Part shown: one piece after another, positions 51,921 through 61,752 of the stretch
How positions within the stretch are numbered: the stretch's first letter is position 1
Layout of the letters: every line of letters begins with the position of its first letter
Origin: Warburgia ugandensis
Lineage: Eukaryota > Streptophyta > Magnoliopsida > Canellales > Canellaceae
Length of the DNA stretch: 64,000 nucleotides
Assembly (NCBI GenBank): GCA_035236585.1
Contig: CP141133.1
Coordinates: 45,463,729 to 45,527,728 of the forward strand
Direction of reading: 5' to 3'
Translations under genes and position numbers: made by a program
Notes under the pieces: model-generated
Databases searched by the model: none
The model's input: the letters and a program-made list of their open reading frames with translations, nothing else
Told to the model about the DNA's origin: nothing

Positions 51921-52324
51921 GAGGAGTGAAAGGCGGTGCCCCTCAATGGTGGTGCCGCCGTTTTCTCTGGTGTATTCTAGAGAAATCCTAAAAAAACGGG
52001 TTTCTGGGAGGGTCTAGAGGTTGAAGACGACAGGGGGTGCCGTTATCAAAACGGCCCCCTGCGTTTTTCGTCCTTTTTCGTTTTTCTGTTTTATTTCCAG
52101 AAATACCCCTATCTTTAAACGGCTGTAACTTCCTCATACGAACTCCGTTTTGGGTGATTTTTGAGGCATTGGATTCCATTTTTCGAGTAGAATCTAATGA
52201 TACTAAGTTTCCTCACAAATTCCTTCATTTACTATTTTAAATAAAATCAAACATTCAACACAGTCCATTTCCCATAGAATGTCCAATTTTTGTTAAAAAT
52301 AGTGTAAATTGCTTGGGCATTACA

Positions 52325-52340
52325 TTATTACCCCCTTAAA
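52325..52340 (-). other. polypurine tract of the LARD-like element
   Basis: Minus-strand TTAAGGGGGTAATAA next to the 3' LTR, preceded by AATTTCGAGGACAAAATTC, the same context as in the Tekay elements. Confidence 0.8.
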
Positions 52341-55300
52341 AGAATTTTGTCCTCGAAATTCCATAAATTATCATCTTCCTAGTATTTGTCTCTTAGATAA
52401 CTTCTTGGTGAATGCATTCTCCCCCTTGGGAATCAAATTTAGGCTCATCCTCAATTTATCATACCTAGTGTTCCTCCTACAAGGCCTCACCTATAAGGAC
52501 CGCTTTCGCCGTGTACTCTGATGCATACTCTCATATGTGCCAGTTTAACAATACCGATTTCTAGCGGTTCTTCATCTATCTCAAAATCCTTAGATTCCTA
52601 TACTTATCTCATCATGTATAGGATAGTCTCCTCGTAAGATCATGCTTCTTCATACTTCTTTGAGATCATATTATCTTATTTCTCCTATTTTGAATAATCA
52701 TAGGATAATCCTTTTCATCTTAGTGATCTCTTTCATTATCCACAAGTCCAAAAAGTTACCTTCTTTCCATTGTGTCTAACTTTGCTTCTTATCTTTTACC
52801 TTTGTCCCCAAGATACTCAATAACTGATATGGTATCATGTGCTCTACAGCCAAACTCTTACTTAACTTTGAATTTCAACTGTCTATCATTTTCCATATGT
52901 GACTTTATTCCTTGACCAAAGTTATGTTCAAAATAAAATCATGAAAGCCAATTAGTAGCATTTCCCATTGAAGACCTTATATACTAAAAGTAAAATGTCC
53001 TAACTCTATATCTAGTTTCATAATTATTGAATTCATTAAACGCTTTCGGATCTTATCCAAACTCATGTCAAATGTTAATGGTAAATTCATCATCATGAGT
53101 CATAAGTTCTTGTCCAGAGGCCTATCTCACTTATTCACATCCATTTGTTATTAGGATTTTCAATAATGTTCCCATTCATGTAAGGCAAAAAGTCTCTTAT
53201 ACCCGAGTACCCTTACTAGGTCATGGTTGAATCCTTTGTCATCATCCTCTTTGCCCTTTCTTTGCTTGATGGTTTTCTTCATAACCTTTCAGTCCAAAAG
53301 TTCTATACTCAATCCGGTAGGGTTAGTCCTTAGGAAATTCCTTCAATTGATTTTTAGTACTTGGTATATGCTCATAACAACTAACTATTTGTCTAAAGGC
53401 AATGTAACATCAAATCTCACCTTATAGCGTGCTAGCCATCTCACCTTTTCTCCTTCCATTCCCTATGTCAATATATTGTTCAATCTTTTACCAAGGCTTT
53501 ATTGTCATCCATGCAGTCTGTATTGTCAGGAGGTATCCTCATAAGTAGTGATTTTCTCAATTCCTCAAAATTTATTTTTCAAGTGCCTCCTTATTTTATC
53601 TTTCAAGTACCTTCTCATACTTAGCTTATAATAGCAAAATTCTCCTTCAATAGCGATTATATCAAATTGTACTGAAGTTGTCAACTCAACAAGTTTAACA
53701 ATACTTAGGTAAGCATAAACACTTTCTCAGACATAGAAAGACTTTATTCGATTACGTATTGATCTCTTTCCAGATATATCTATGTCATAAGCTCAAGGGC
53801 CTCTAACGTGATCAATACTTATTTGCCTTCTTTTTCAATCCAAGTCAACAGTATTTTTCAGACTCAAAGTAATTTCTTTACCTTGTCATGGTAGCCATTA
53901 AGGTTTGAAAAAAATATTTCACTTTGGTTTAGATCACTTCTTATTTTTGCTTATGTCTCAATTGTTATTGTATTTATTGTACTTGTAGCTCCTCCATGAT
54001 GTGGCCTAATCAACTGACCTCATACCCTCAAATGTCTTAGTTTAACAAGTACTTATTTCAAGAAAACTCAAGTCTAAAAACTTATAACATCCTTCTGAGT
54101 ATATAACTTCGACTACTAACTCATAGACACTAACATACTTGATTAATTAGGGTGGGATACCTTTATTTAGTCAACAGTACTCAATAATGGTCTTAAAATA
54201 TTTGGTCTTCCAATTGATGATAGCAAGACCTTCATTTGATCCTTGATGGTACCCTTCTTGCTGAAGATAGATAGATGGACAAGTCACTGTCCTGGCCTAA
54301 TTCCTTTTTCAATATAACTTTATTTACTCATGTAGTGGCAAGGTGAGATATCACCAAATTTTCCTTTTTATTACATCCATTGGTGTTCCCCATAAGCTAA
54401 TGGATCCGATAAGAATCTAATTATAATAATTGATATCAAACCATTTGTAGAATTTTAATTTCTAATTGGTCACCATTCCTTTTCGAAAATTTCTTGTCGC
54501 ATAATCTCCTAAAATTCGATACTTTTACTCAAAATCTTAAACCCCATATGCTTTCTCTCTTTTATACTCTTGTACACTAAGATCACCAACTCATCTAGTA
54601 TTATTGCTTCACATTCTTTGGTTTACCTTCCTATGAAAGATTTGTATGTATCTTCATAGAGTCATGATCTTTTTCTTTTGACTATTCAATATTCATTGAA
54701 TACTTATAGTTACATCTCTATCTCTTTCTCTCTTTTCTTCCAAATCCTCATTGGTCTACCTGGATCAATGTCTCTATATGCTTTGTTGCATATAATTGAT
54801 ACTTCATCATAAACTGAATGCTTCTCATAAATTCTAAACTGTCTTAAGATCATCGAAATCCTCAATTGCTTATAGCCTCAATAAAATTCATACAGTGTCT
54901 TACTGATGGCATTGATGTTTTGGTCATGCTACTTCTCTTACAAGTTCATGCTAGGATCAATCTATTATCATCCTTAGTATTATCATCAAAATCTTTTGAT
55001 AACTCGGTCGAAGTCATTTCCCTATCATATTCATGTTATGTTTCTCCTAATCACATAACATGTCAATTGCACACATCTTCTGATTTGCTACATAATACTC
55101 AGGTAATTATTATTCAATAGCACTTTACTCTTTATAAGACTCTAATTAAGGTATCCAAAATTGAGCTAAGTCCTTCGGGATCCATACCTTTGTGATCTAG
55201 TATGAGTCAGAATTATTTCCTAATATTATCTTGCATTCTCATCCCTCTTAGATTATCATCAAAATTCTTCTCAAAGTCTGTCTTTTACATCTCCTATCAT

Positions 55301-55737
55301 ACTCATATCATATCCCTTGTGATAGTGTACTCATGTTCTAATATTCTTTATGATGGTAAGATAGCCATCTAGGTTCTTCGATGTTCTCATCTTTGGTGAG
55401 ATTGATCTATTACAGGTCAGAACCATCTACTAACAAATTCACTAACATCTTCCTTCATCATTCTCATCACAATATGAGTTTTCATATTTGCACTACACAA
55501 CAATCCTTAATCCTTAAGTTGTCTTAGACTAGATTTTGGATAAGGCTTGCACTATTCTCTGCTTAATTATTTGTTCAACCAAGCTGTGTTTCACCTCTTT
55601 ATTTATGGTGAACTGTCTTGAGCATTAATATTGTAATCCTCAAATAAAAGTAGGTCATCTCTACTACTTCTTCTTGATTTTCTCTATTGTCTATGACCCT
55701 TGGACATGCTGGACTGGCTTTGAAAGGATAAAACCTG
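52341..55737 (-). other. non-coding interior of the LARD-like element
   Basis: About 3.4 kb with no long ORF and no retroviral motif. T- and C-rich on the plus strand. There are loose internal repeats: the ATTATCATCAAAATCTT..., then CCTATCATATTCATGTTAT block at about 54970-55040 recurs as ATTATCATCAAAATTCTT..., CCTATCATACTCATATCAT at about 55252-55320. Function unknown; it may hold packaging signals only. Confidence 0.7.
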
Positions 55738-55750
55738 GGCTCTGATACCA
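55738..55750 (-). other. primer binding site, tRNA-iMet type
   Basis: Minus-strand TGGTATCAGAGCC, an exact match to the tRNA-iMet site, 2 bp from the LTR. Confidence 0.95.
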
Positions 55751-56152
55751 ACTGTAACGACCCGGGTTTTCTCATGCATTTTTAAATGCAATATCTAATT
55801 TCCTAAGGCGGGATGCATCCCTATTTGAAAACCATTTTCTAAAAACCATGCAATGTAGCGGAAAACCTTGTAGTTTTAAACTCATTTTGAAAACCCCGAG
55901 TGTCATTTGCTTTCACAATAACCAAGGTAGTTTTTGAAAAGCTTTAGAAATCATAAGTGTTTTTCCCCAGATCTATCCAAATACAAAGACACAACCCAAC
56001 TGTAATTAAATACAAATACATGTCCAAAGGGTTGAGAGTTTACTTACATGGATAACTGTCTCCTTTTTAATTCACTTGCTCATAGCACTAATATCTCCTG
56101 AGGCGTCGTCTATTTGTGAGTGGAACTATCTTGAAAAATGTTAAGGATAGGG

Positions 56153-56171
56153 TGAGTATATACTATACTCA
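56153..56171 (-). other. LTR hairpin, copy 7
   Basis: TGAGTATA-TAC-TATACTCA, identical to the partner LTR. Confidence 0.65.
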
Positions 56172-58069
56172 GTAGGAGTCTATCACTACTAGTTTTGCAA
56201 TGTATGCTATATTTAAAATCATATGCTCTTAAAAATATGTGCATGTTTGATCAATCATGTTCAATATCAATATTAAAAACCACCGTCAAACTGAAATACT
56301 GACGACTTAAAGAATAGCATAATCTAAGTCAAAAGTATCATTTATCATAAACATAATGATATGCATATGATGCTCCACTGAATCCAACTTATGGATATCT
56401 GGTATGGTCGACCAACCTCATGTCATGCCATATGCAATGCATATAAATCCTCAAACCATAGGGTCCAACTATGCCCACGACTTCACCGCCGTGTGGTCCC
56501 TGGGTACCTAGGGACACAGGATCATATACCTCCACGGGGCATATGACACTTCGACCCAGTGCCGTGACACTAGTGGTAGCCCCCTGTACCACATACAGTC
56601 GAAGCAGGGACATGCCCTTTTTGGGCATGGTACCCATCCACCTAATAGTGGTAGAGGTTGGGAGGCCACCCCAAACCTCTCAGCATAGCGCCCACAAGCT
56701 TATCAGCCCAAATCATAATCAGATCAAACAAGCGAAACCTCTCTCTTTTTTTTTTTTCAAAACCTATCCTCTTCGGGTCCCTCACAATTGCCTGGCCCTC
56801 AGCACTCCAGCGTCTTTTGGTAACCCTTAAGGACATGTAATTTTTGCAAAAACTTAATGCTCACAAATCATGCAATGTATGCAATTGTTTGCAAAACATA
56901 TCTATGCATAATGTATATGCAATTATTTACAAAACGGGTCTATGCATAAAGCATTTATCACATGTATGCTGAATTAATTCATGCTAAACAAGTCATATAC
57001 CTAAAACATATATTCTCAAAACAATCATGGTTCTTTTAAAAGAATCTAGTAGCGATAGAGCACCTACCTCAAAGTCTCCTGGAGTCACATCCTTTATCGC
57101 TTAACCCGTCCCCAGGTCTCATTTATAAACTCCTGGGTATAAAGGGATACAAGGAGTCCTAATTAATTTCAGTCTATTTAGACATTAGACCGCTAGCCCT
57201 GCCTATTGGATCCTTGGTTCTTGCCTAATTCATTGTCAGGTTGGATCCTATGATGTGGACCTACTATTCTATAGCTAACTCTGTAAATTGTCATTTAATC
57301 TTAGCTTTAAAGTCTTGTTGGGTCCACGTGTCCTAGTTCCCTCACGTGCGTACGCGCCTAAAGGCCGTGTCAGGGACCGCGTTTTTGCACGCGCACATGC
57401 ATGCTCAGGTGACGAGCATCATCGCATGGGCGCACCTTGTATCATGGCGCGTCTCAGCTCCCAGGGCACCCCGTGCACCCTGGTCGAGCCAGGACCCGTG
57501 CCCTATGTTGCGCGCGCACCCGAGGGCCGCTCCTGGGACAGTGTACGCACTGTCGTATGCCCAGAGCCCATTTGTAGGACCCTGTCCCAGGCGCACATGG
57601 AGCAAGGCGTCCCTGGGATGCCTGGCTCGTGCAAGGTCGTCTGGACCTGGCTTGGGCGTTGTGTTCGTGCAGGGCCATTTGAATGGCTTGGGAACGTCCT
57701 CTAGCCCAGAAATCTGGCTGGAAAAAAGGTTAGATCCAGCATGGATCTTGGCCTAGGGGAAGTGAAATGGAGGAAAGGGAAGGAGGGGCTTACTTGGGTA
57801 GCCTGGGGAAGCCCTTTTCCGAGTGGTGCGGCTCCTCCTTTCCGCCTAAAAACCCTTGGTTGCTGGAAACTCGAAGAAGGGGAAAACCCCATTGCCAAGA
57901 CCGGAAAGAAGAGAGGGAAATGGGGAGACGGGAATGGCTGGCCTGAGTTGGGCCTGGCCATTGCTGGAAAACTCAGAGAGATGGGTTCAAGACGGGTTTC
58001 TGGTTTTGCTGGAAACCCCAGTCTCAAACGATTGGAAAGAACCCATTTTGAAGAGGGGGGAAGATGGGG

Positions 58070-58077
58070 TTTTTATA
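58070..58077 (-). promoter_or_regulatory. LTR TATA box (minus)
   Basis: TATAAAAA on the minus strand, in the 5' LTR and so the likely promoter of the element if it is transcribed. Confidence 0.65.
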
Positions 58078-58532
58078 GAGGAGTGAAAGGCGGTGCCCCT
58101 CAATGGCAGTGCCGCCATTTTCTCTAGTGTATTCTAGAGAAATCGTGAAAAAATGGGTTTTTGGGAGGGTCTAGAGGTTGAAGACGACAGGGGGTGCCGT
58201 TATCAAAATGGCCCCTTGTGTTTTTCATCCTTTTTCGACCTTTTTCGTTTTTCTGTTTTATTTCCAGAAATACCCCTATCTTTAAACGGCTGTAACTTCC
58301 TCATACGAACTCCGTTTTGGGTGATTTTTGAGGCGTTGGATTCCATTCTTTGGGTAGAATATAATGGTACTAAGTTTCCTCACAAATTCCTTCATTTACT
58401 ATTTTAAATAAAATCAAACATTCAACACAGTCCATTTCCCATAGAATGTCCAATTTTTGTTAAAAATAGTGTAAATTGCTTGGACATTACAGTAAGCCCT
58501 AGTCATGGCTCTTGCAGTGCAAGCCTTTGACA

Positions 58533-58545
58533 GACTCCCCCACCT
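58533..58545 (-). other. polypurine tract of the minus gypsy element
   Basis: Minus-strand AGGTGGGGGAGTC immediately before the LTR start TGTCAAAGGC. Confidence 0.7.
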
Positions 58546-58672
58546 GATAATGTCGATGCCCTCGTCAACACACCTGTGTTGGTGTCGCACCCTTTGCTCG
58601 TGGGCAAGTCTCATGTTGCCTTGTCCTCTGCATGAGATGCCCTGCTGTGTCCCACCCTTTGCAGCTTGCCCT

Positions 58673-59240
58673 TTAGCTCCTCTTGTGCACTACTGGGACA
58701 TCCTTTGGCTCCTCTATCTTGTATGTGTCCTTGCACAATTGAGCCCCTTTAAAGTTGTTGCCCTTCTGGCGCTCCCATTTGGCCGCTCTCCATTGATGTG
58801 CCTCCTGCACATGGGCGTAGCAGCTACCAGCTCCTGTGATCCTAGAACGTCTTGTCTTGGTCTTGTCCCTCTTGAAGTTTCCTAATTGAGACACACCCTT
58901 GTCCTCAACTGGCCTCTCCTTGGACCCTCCAGACCTCAGCACCCCAATGGCACCTAGACGTTGTGGCGCTTCCACACTCATTGTGGATCCCTCTATTAGC
59001 TGCAAGGCAGATAGCAACTTCCCTTGCCCCCTTCCATTCTTCAACACTAGGATTGCACAAGGGTTCTCCTCATCAAAGAAGCTCAATATTCTAAGATGTG
59101 GCATGGGGACTGCTCTAGCCCGAGTGAGAAAATCCATTCCTAGGATATCCTCATAATCCTCCAAAGGTATTGCAGTCAAAGTGATGGTGCCTTGCCACTC
59201 CCTCACCTTGACTGGTACATCACTGGCAAAAATTTTCAAA
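58673..59240 (-). pseudogene. gypsy protease region and linker
   Basis: Minus strand. The protease part is strong: SDVPVKVREWQGTITLTAI then PLEDYEDILGMDFL, the segment that follows the catalytic aspartate in plant gypsy proteases (family (V/I)-P-L-D-D-Y-x-x-V-L-G-(M/L)-(D/E)-F-L). A basic, low-similarity linker follows to KIEEPKDVPV. After it come stops and then the polypurine tract and LTR; no RT, RNase H or integrase is present between. Upstream the frame is opened by a GA microsatellite (read as SLSLSL), so the apparent N-terminus at 59329 is not real and the catalytic Asp region has been lost. Confidence 0.8.

Positions 59241-59243
<3 letters not shown>

Positions 59244-59287
<44 letters not shown>
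59244..59287. repeat. (GA)n microsatellite
   Basis: About 22 GA units inside the protease region of the minus gypsy element. Confidence 0.95.
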
Positions 59288-59290
<3 letters not shown>

Positions 59291-59499
59291 ATGCTTTAAT
59301 TCGTTCCTTTGTTGAAAATGCAGAACCAAGTCTTCTTTCCCGCACCACTTTGAATCTCCTATTTTTCCTTGCCGTGTCTCTTACCTGTTCACCCCCGACA
59401 GCTGTTCTTCTTCTTTTCCTTTCTCTCTATCGCCTCACCCCTTTCTTAGGCTAGCAAGTTTTTATTGAAATAGCATTGCAAGCAGGACACCGGCTAGCA

Positions 59500-60508
59500 A
59501 CACACAAAGTCTGTGTACCAGTCCAGGCCCCCTTCATCCCATCACCAGTTTTTGTTTCACCTGCACCCCTCTCTCTCTCTCTCTCTCTCGTACGCACCAC
59601 CCCTTATCTCTTCCCTCTATTCTATTTTCTTCCCATTCACTGTTGCATCCCAATAGTAAACCCCTGGTCTCCCTCTTCCTCTCCTACATCACGTACCTAT
59701 TCTTTCCCGACTCCCCTTCTCTGTCACTCTCCTTTGCTTCATAGTTCAACCCACCTTCCGTCACACCTCCACATCATCTCCTCCATTCTCCGATGTTCCT
59801 ACTCTGTTCACCACACCAGGACCAGTTAGTCGATTTGCACTGGCCCACTCGTTTTCTCCGTCAAAACCACCATCTCCAACCAAGACCCATCACTTGATCC
59901 ATTGTCGGCTGGCCCAGAGGAAGAAAACCCATATTTGGTTTTCTCCCATCTCTTCTCCTCTTCCTTTCTTCTCTTCTTCTTCTCCCTCTTCTCCCTTCTT
60001 CCTTCTTCCCTCTTCTCCCTCCTCCGGCTTCCCTCTTCTTCGTGGGGTTTTGTCTAGTTTTTGTTAAAAACCAGATTTTTAATAAAATTCCATTTTTGCC
60101 TACTTTTTTGTTTGTTTTCGTTAAATACATCTACGTCCTCATTTTAATTATGTCTGCATCCCCATTTTAGTTCCATCTGAGTCCCTATTTTATTTATAGA
60201 TGTGTCCCTAAATATTCTGGTTTACCTTATCCTTATTCTACGTATCCAGGGACAGTGAGATCCAAGGCTGCTTGTTTAGTTTTATTTTATGTTCTCTTGG
60301 ATTTAAACATTCTATAAATTGCAGCAATTAAATAAATTAGGAAATTTTATTTTATTGTTAGTTTATTTTTGTTATATTCTTTATTTTTATTTTTATTCAT
60401 TGAATTTTATGTAAAAACTCCAAAATTCTAAAGCAAGTCTTTGTGGGATCGACCCGTATTTGCATAGATATACTACAATAGTCTATGCACTTGTGAAAAA
60501 CATCAACA
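59500..60508 (+). mobile_element. 5' LTR of the Athila-like element (left end uncertain)
   Basis: The right end is secure: CTTTGTGGGATCGACCC, CTATGCACTTGTGA, then CATCAACA at 60501-60508, followed by a primer site. Leftward lie long CT-rich tracts (59570-60020) like an R-region leader, with a (TC)n run near 59570-59588. I cannot find the TG start; it could be anywhere between about 59290 and 59700. Confidence 0.55.
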
Positions 60509-60514
60509 AGTTTT

Positions 60515-60532
60515 TGGCATCGTTGCCGGGGA
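60515..60532 (+). other. primer binding site, tRNA-Asp type
   Basis: TGGCATCGTTGCCGGGGA, two changes (CG to AT) from the TGGCGCCGTTGCCGGGGA site used by Athila-group elements. Confidence 0.85.
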
Positions 60533-61752
60533 CTCGCAATGGAGTTTTTATAGAATTTAATTTAAATAAAAAATCCAAAAAATAAAAATAAAAATCTAAA
60601 AAAATAATAAATATTAAGAATTGCATTTTAGACATTTTTAGGTGCATATTTAATTTTTTTTATGCATAACCACTTTATTTCCTGAATTTGGTGCTAATTA
60701 TTATTTATATTTTTTAGGAAATTATCAAGTGGAGCATTACCAATTAAATAGATTTTTCTTGCTTTCTTAGATTAGGATTTTTTCTTTTTTAGTGAATCTT
60801 GTAGTGAGGCCCCTTTGTAATTTGCTCTTTTAATTTCAATTTTTAAAGGGTTGTAATAATACAGGGCAAGTGTGGGATAAGGTGGCCCACACTTGATCTT
60901 CATCAGAAACCCCACTATAAGTCTCCTCACTCATTTAAATTCCTAGATTAGGGTTTGCATTTAGACTAAATGTGCATTGTTTGGTAGTATAAATCATATA
61001 GAAAACATCCTCCTATAATTGTTGCATTTTTAGGTTTTTGCATTAGTTTATTGCTTTTCATTGCATCTTAGGACACGGTTAATGCTTTAAGGTGATATAT
61101 ATGCTGATCGAACTGCCATGGAGTGTGGAATTAATTAGTAAGGGCACCCTACCCTCATAAGATCAAGGGTGGATTTCATCACCACTCTTTGGCCCACCTA
61201 GGATAATCACCTCAAGTGTGCTACCCTAACCTTCAAATCAAATTAAAATCAATCAGAAGAGACCTATAAGGCTATCACATGCTCATAGGACCCTCTTACT
61301 AAGACTCGATTTATTGTCACTCTAGTGGCTTTTGAGCACTGTGGTTATTGAGGGCTGTCTAATAGAGCCTCGCTCTTCCCTCACCTCGTGTTGATGTTTG
61401 TGAGGTCTAAATGCCTCCTTACATGAGGGCTTTATTAACCACCTTGCGAAGAACCTAACTGGTAAGCAATAATCAAGTCTAAAGGAGAGGAGGAGCGCTA
61501 GATTAGGTTAATTAAAAGCATTGTCCCCACATATATTCAAGAAAATCAATATATTGCTTATTAGCCTAAGGTGTTTGACTGTGCCTTTTTGCTTGCATCA
61601 CATAGAGTTAGAGTTAGCATTTATAGTAGGACATTTTAGATTAGGAATAGTTCCTGCAAGGGCTTCGATCTCAGAACCTTGAGCTACTACCATTAAACCC
61701 AGAGATTCAACACATCTAAAACCAAGGGGAAAGAAACATAGTTCTTATCCCT
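60533..61752 (+). other. leader of the Athila-like element
   Basis: AT-rich untranslated region between the primer site and gag. It contains the shared module at about 61125-61515. No coding sequence. Confidence 0.6.
61125..61515 (+). repeat. shared LTR/leader module, copy 6
   Basis: GTGGAATTAATTAGTAAGGG, TTTGGCCCACCTAGGATAA, TGCTCATAGGACCC, TAATAGAGCCTCGCTCTTCC, TGAGGTCTAAATGCCTCC and ACATGAGGGCTTTATTAACC in the same order and spacing as in the Tekay-type LTRs. Confidence 0.82.

Larger units (their letters stand above)
49600..52324 (-). repeat. 3' LTR of the LARD-like element
   Basis: Plus-strand reading TGTAACGACCCGGG to TTGGGCATTACA. TATAAAAA (minus) at 51913-51920, U3 box around 52124-52155, CpG-rich leader at about 51180-51560, hairpin at 49999-50017. 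Confidence 0.94.
49600..58491 (-). mobile_element. complete non-autonomous LTR retrotransposon (LARD-like)
   Basis: 8892 bp with LTRs of 2725 and 2739 bp, a perfect primer site, a polypurine tract and a 5-bp target duplication GTAAG (49595-49599 and 58492-58496). The 3428-bp interior has no reading frame with any gag or pol motif on either strand, so it must move with enzymes supplied by another element. Its LTR ends and primer site are Tekay-like. The first ~250 bases of the two LTRs differ at only about ten positions by eye, making this the youngest element in the window. Confidence 0.93.
55753..58491 (-). repeat. 5' LTR of the LARD-like element
   Basis: Same order as the partner LTR, with TATAAAAA (minus) at 58070-58077, U3 box about 58290-58322, CpG-rich leader at about 57340-57700 and hairpin at 56153-56171. 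The open frames in it are also present in the partner LTR with differences and have no family, so they are not genes. Confidence 0.94.
49063..58532 (-). mobile_element. 3' LTR of a minus-strand gypsy element (interrupted)
   Basis: LTR 49063-49599 plus 58497-58532, about 573 bp, read on the minus strand from TGTCAAAGGC (ending at 58532) to ...CATGACAACA (49063). It has TATAAATA (minus) at 49319-49326 and AATAAAG (minus) at 49230-49236, the order expected of U3 then R. The polypurine tract adjoins it at 58533. It is split by the element 49600-58491. Confidence 0.7.

Noticed and set aside
59241..59329. N-terminus rich in SLSLSL as a signal peptide on the minus-strand protease frame
   Set aside because: It is the translation of the (GA)n microsatellite, not a conserved protein segment.
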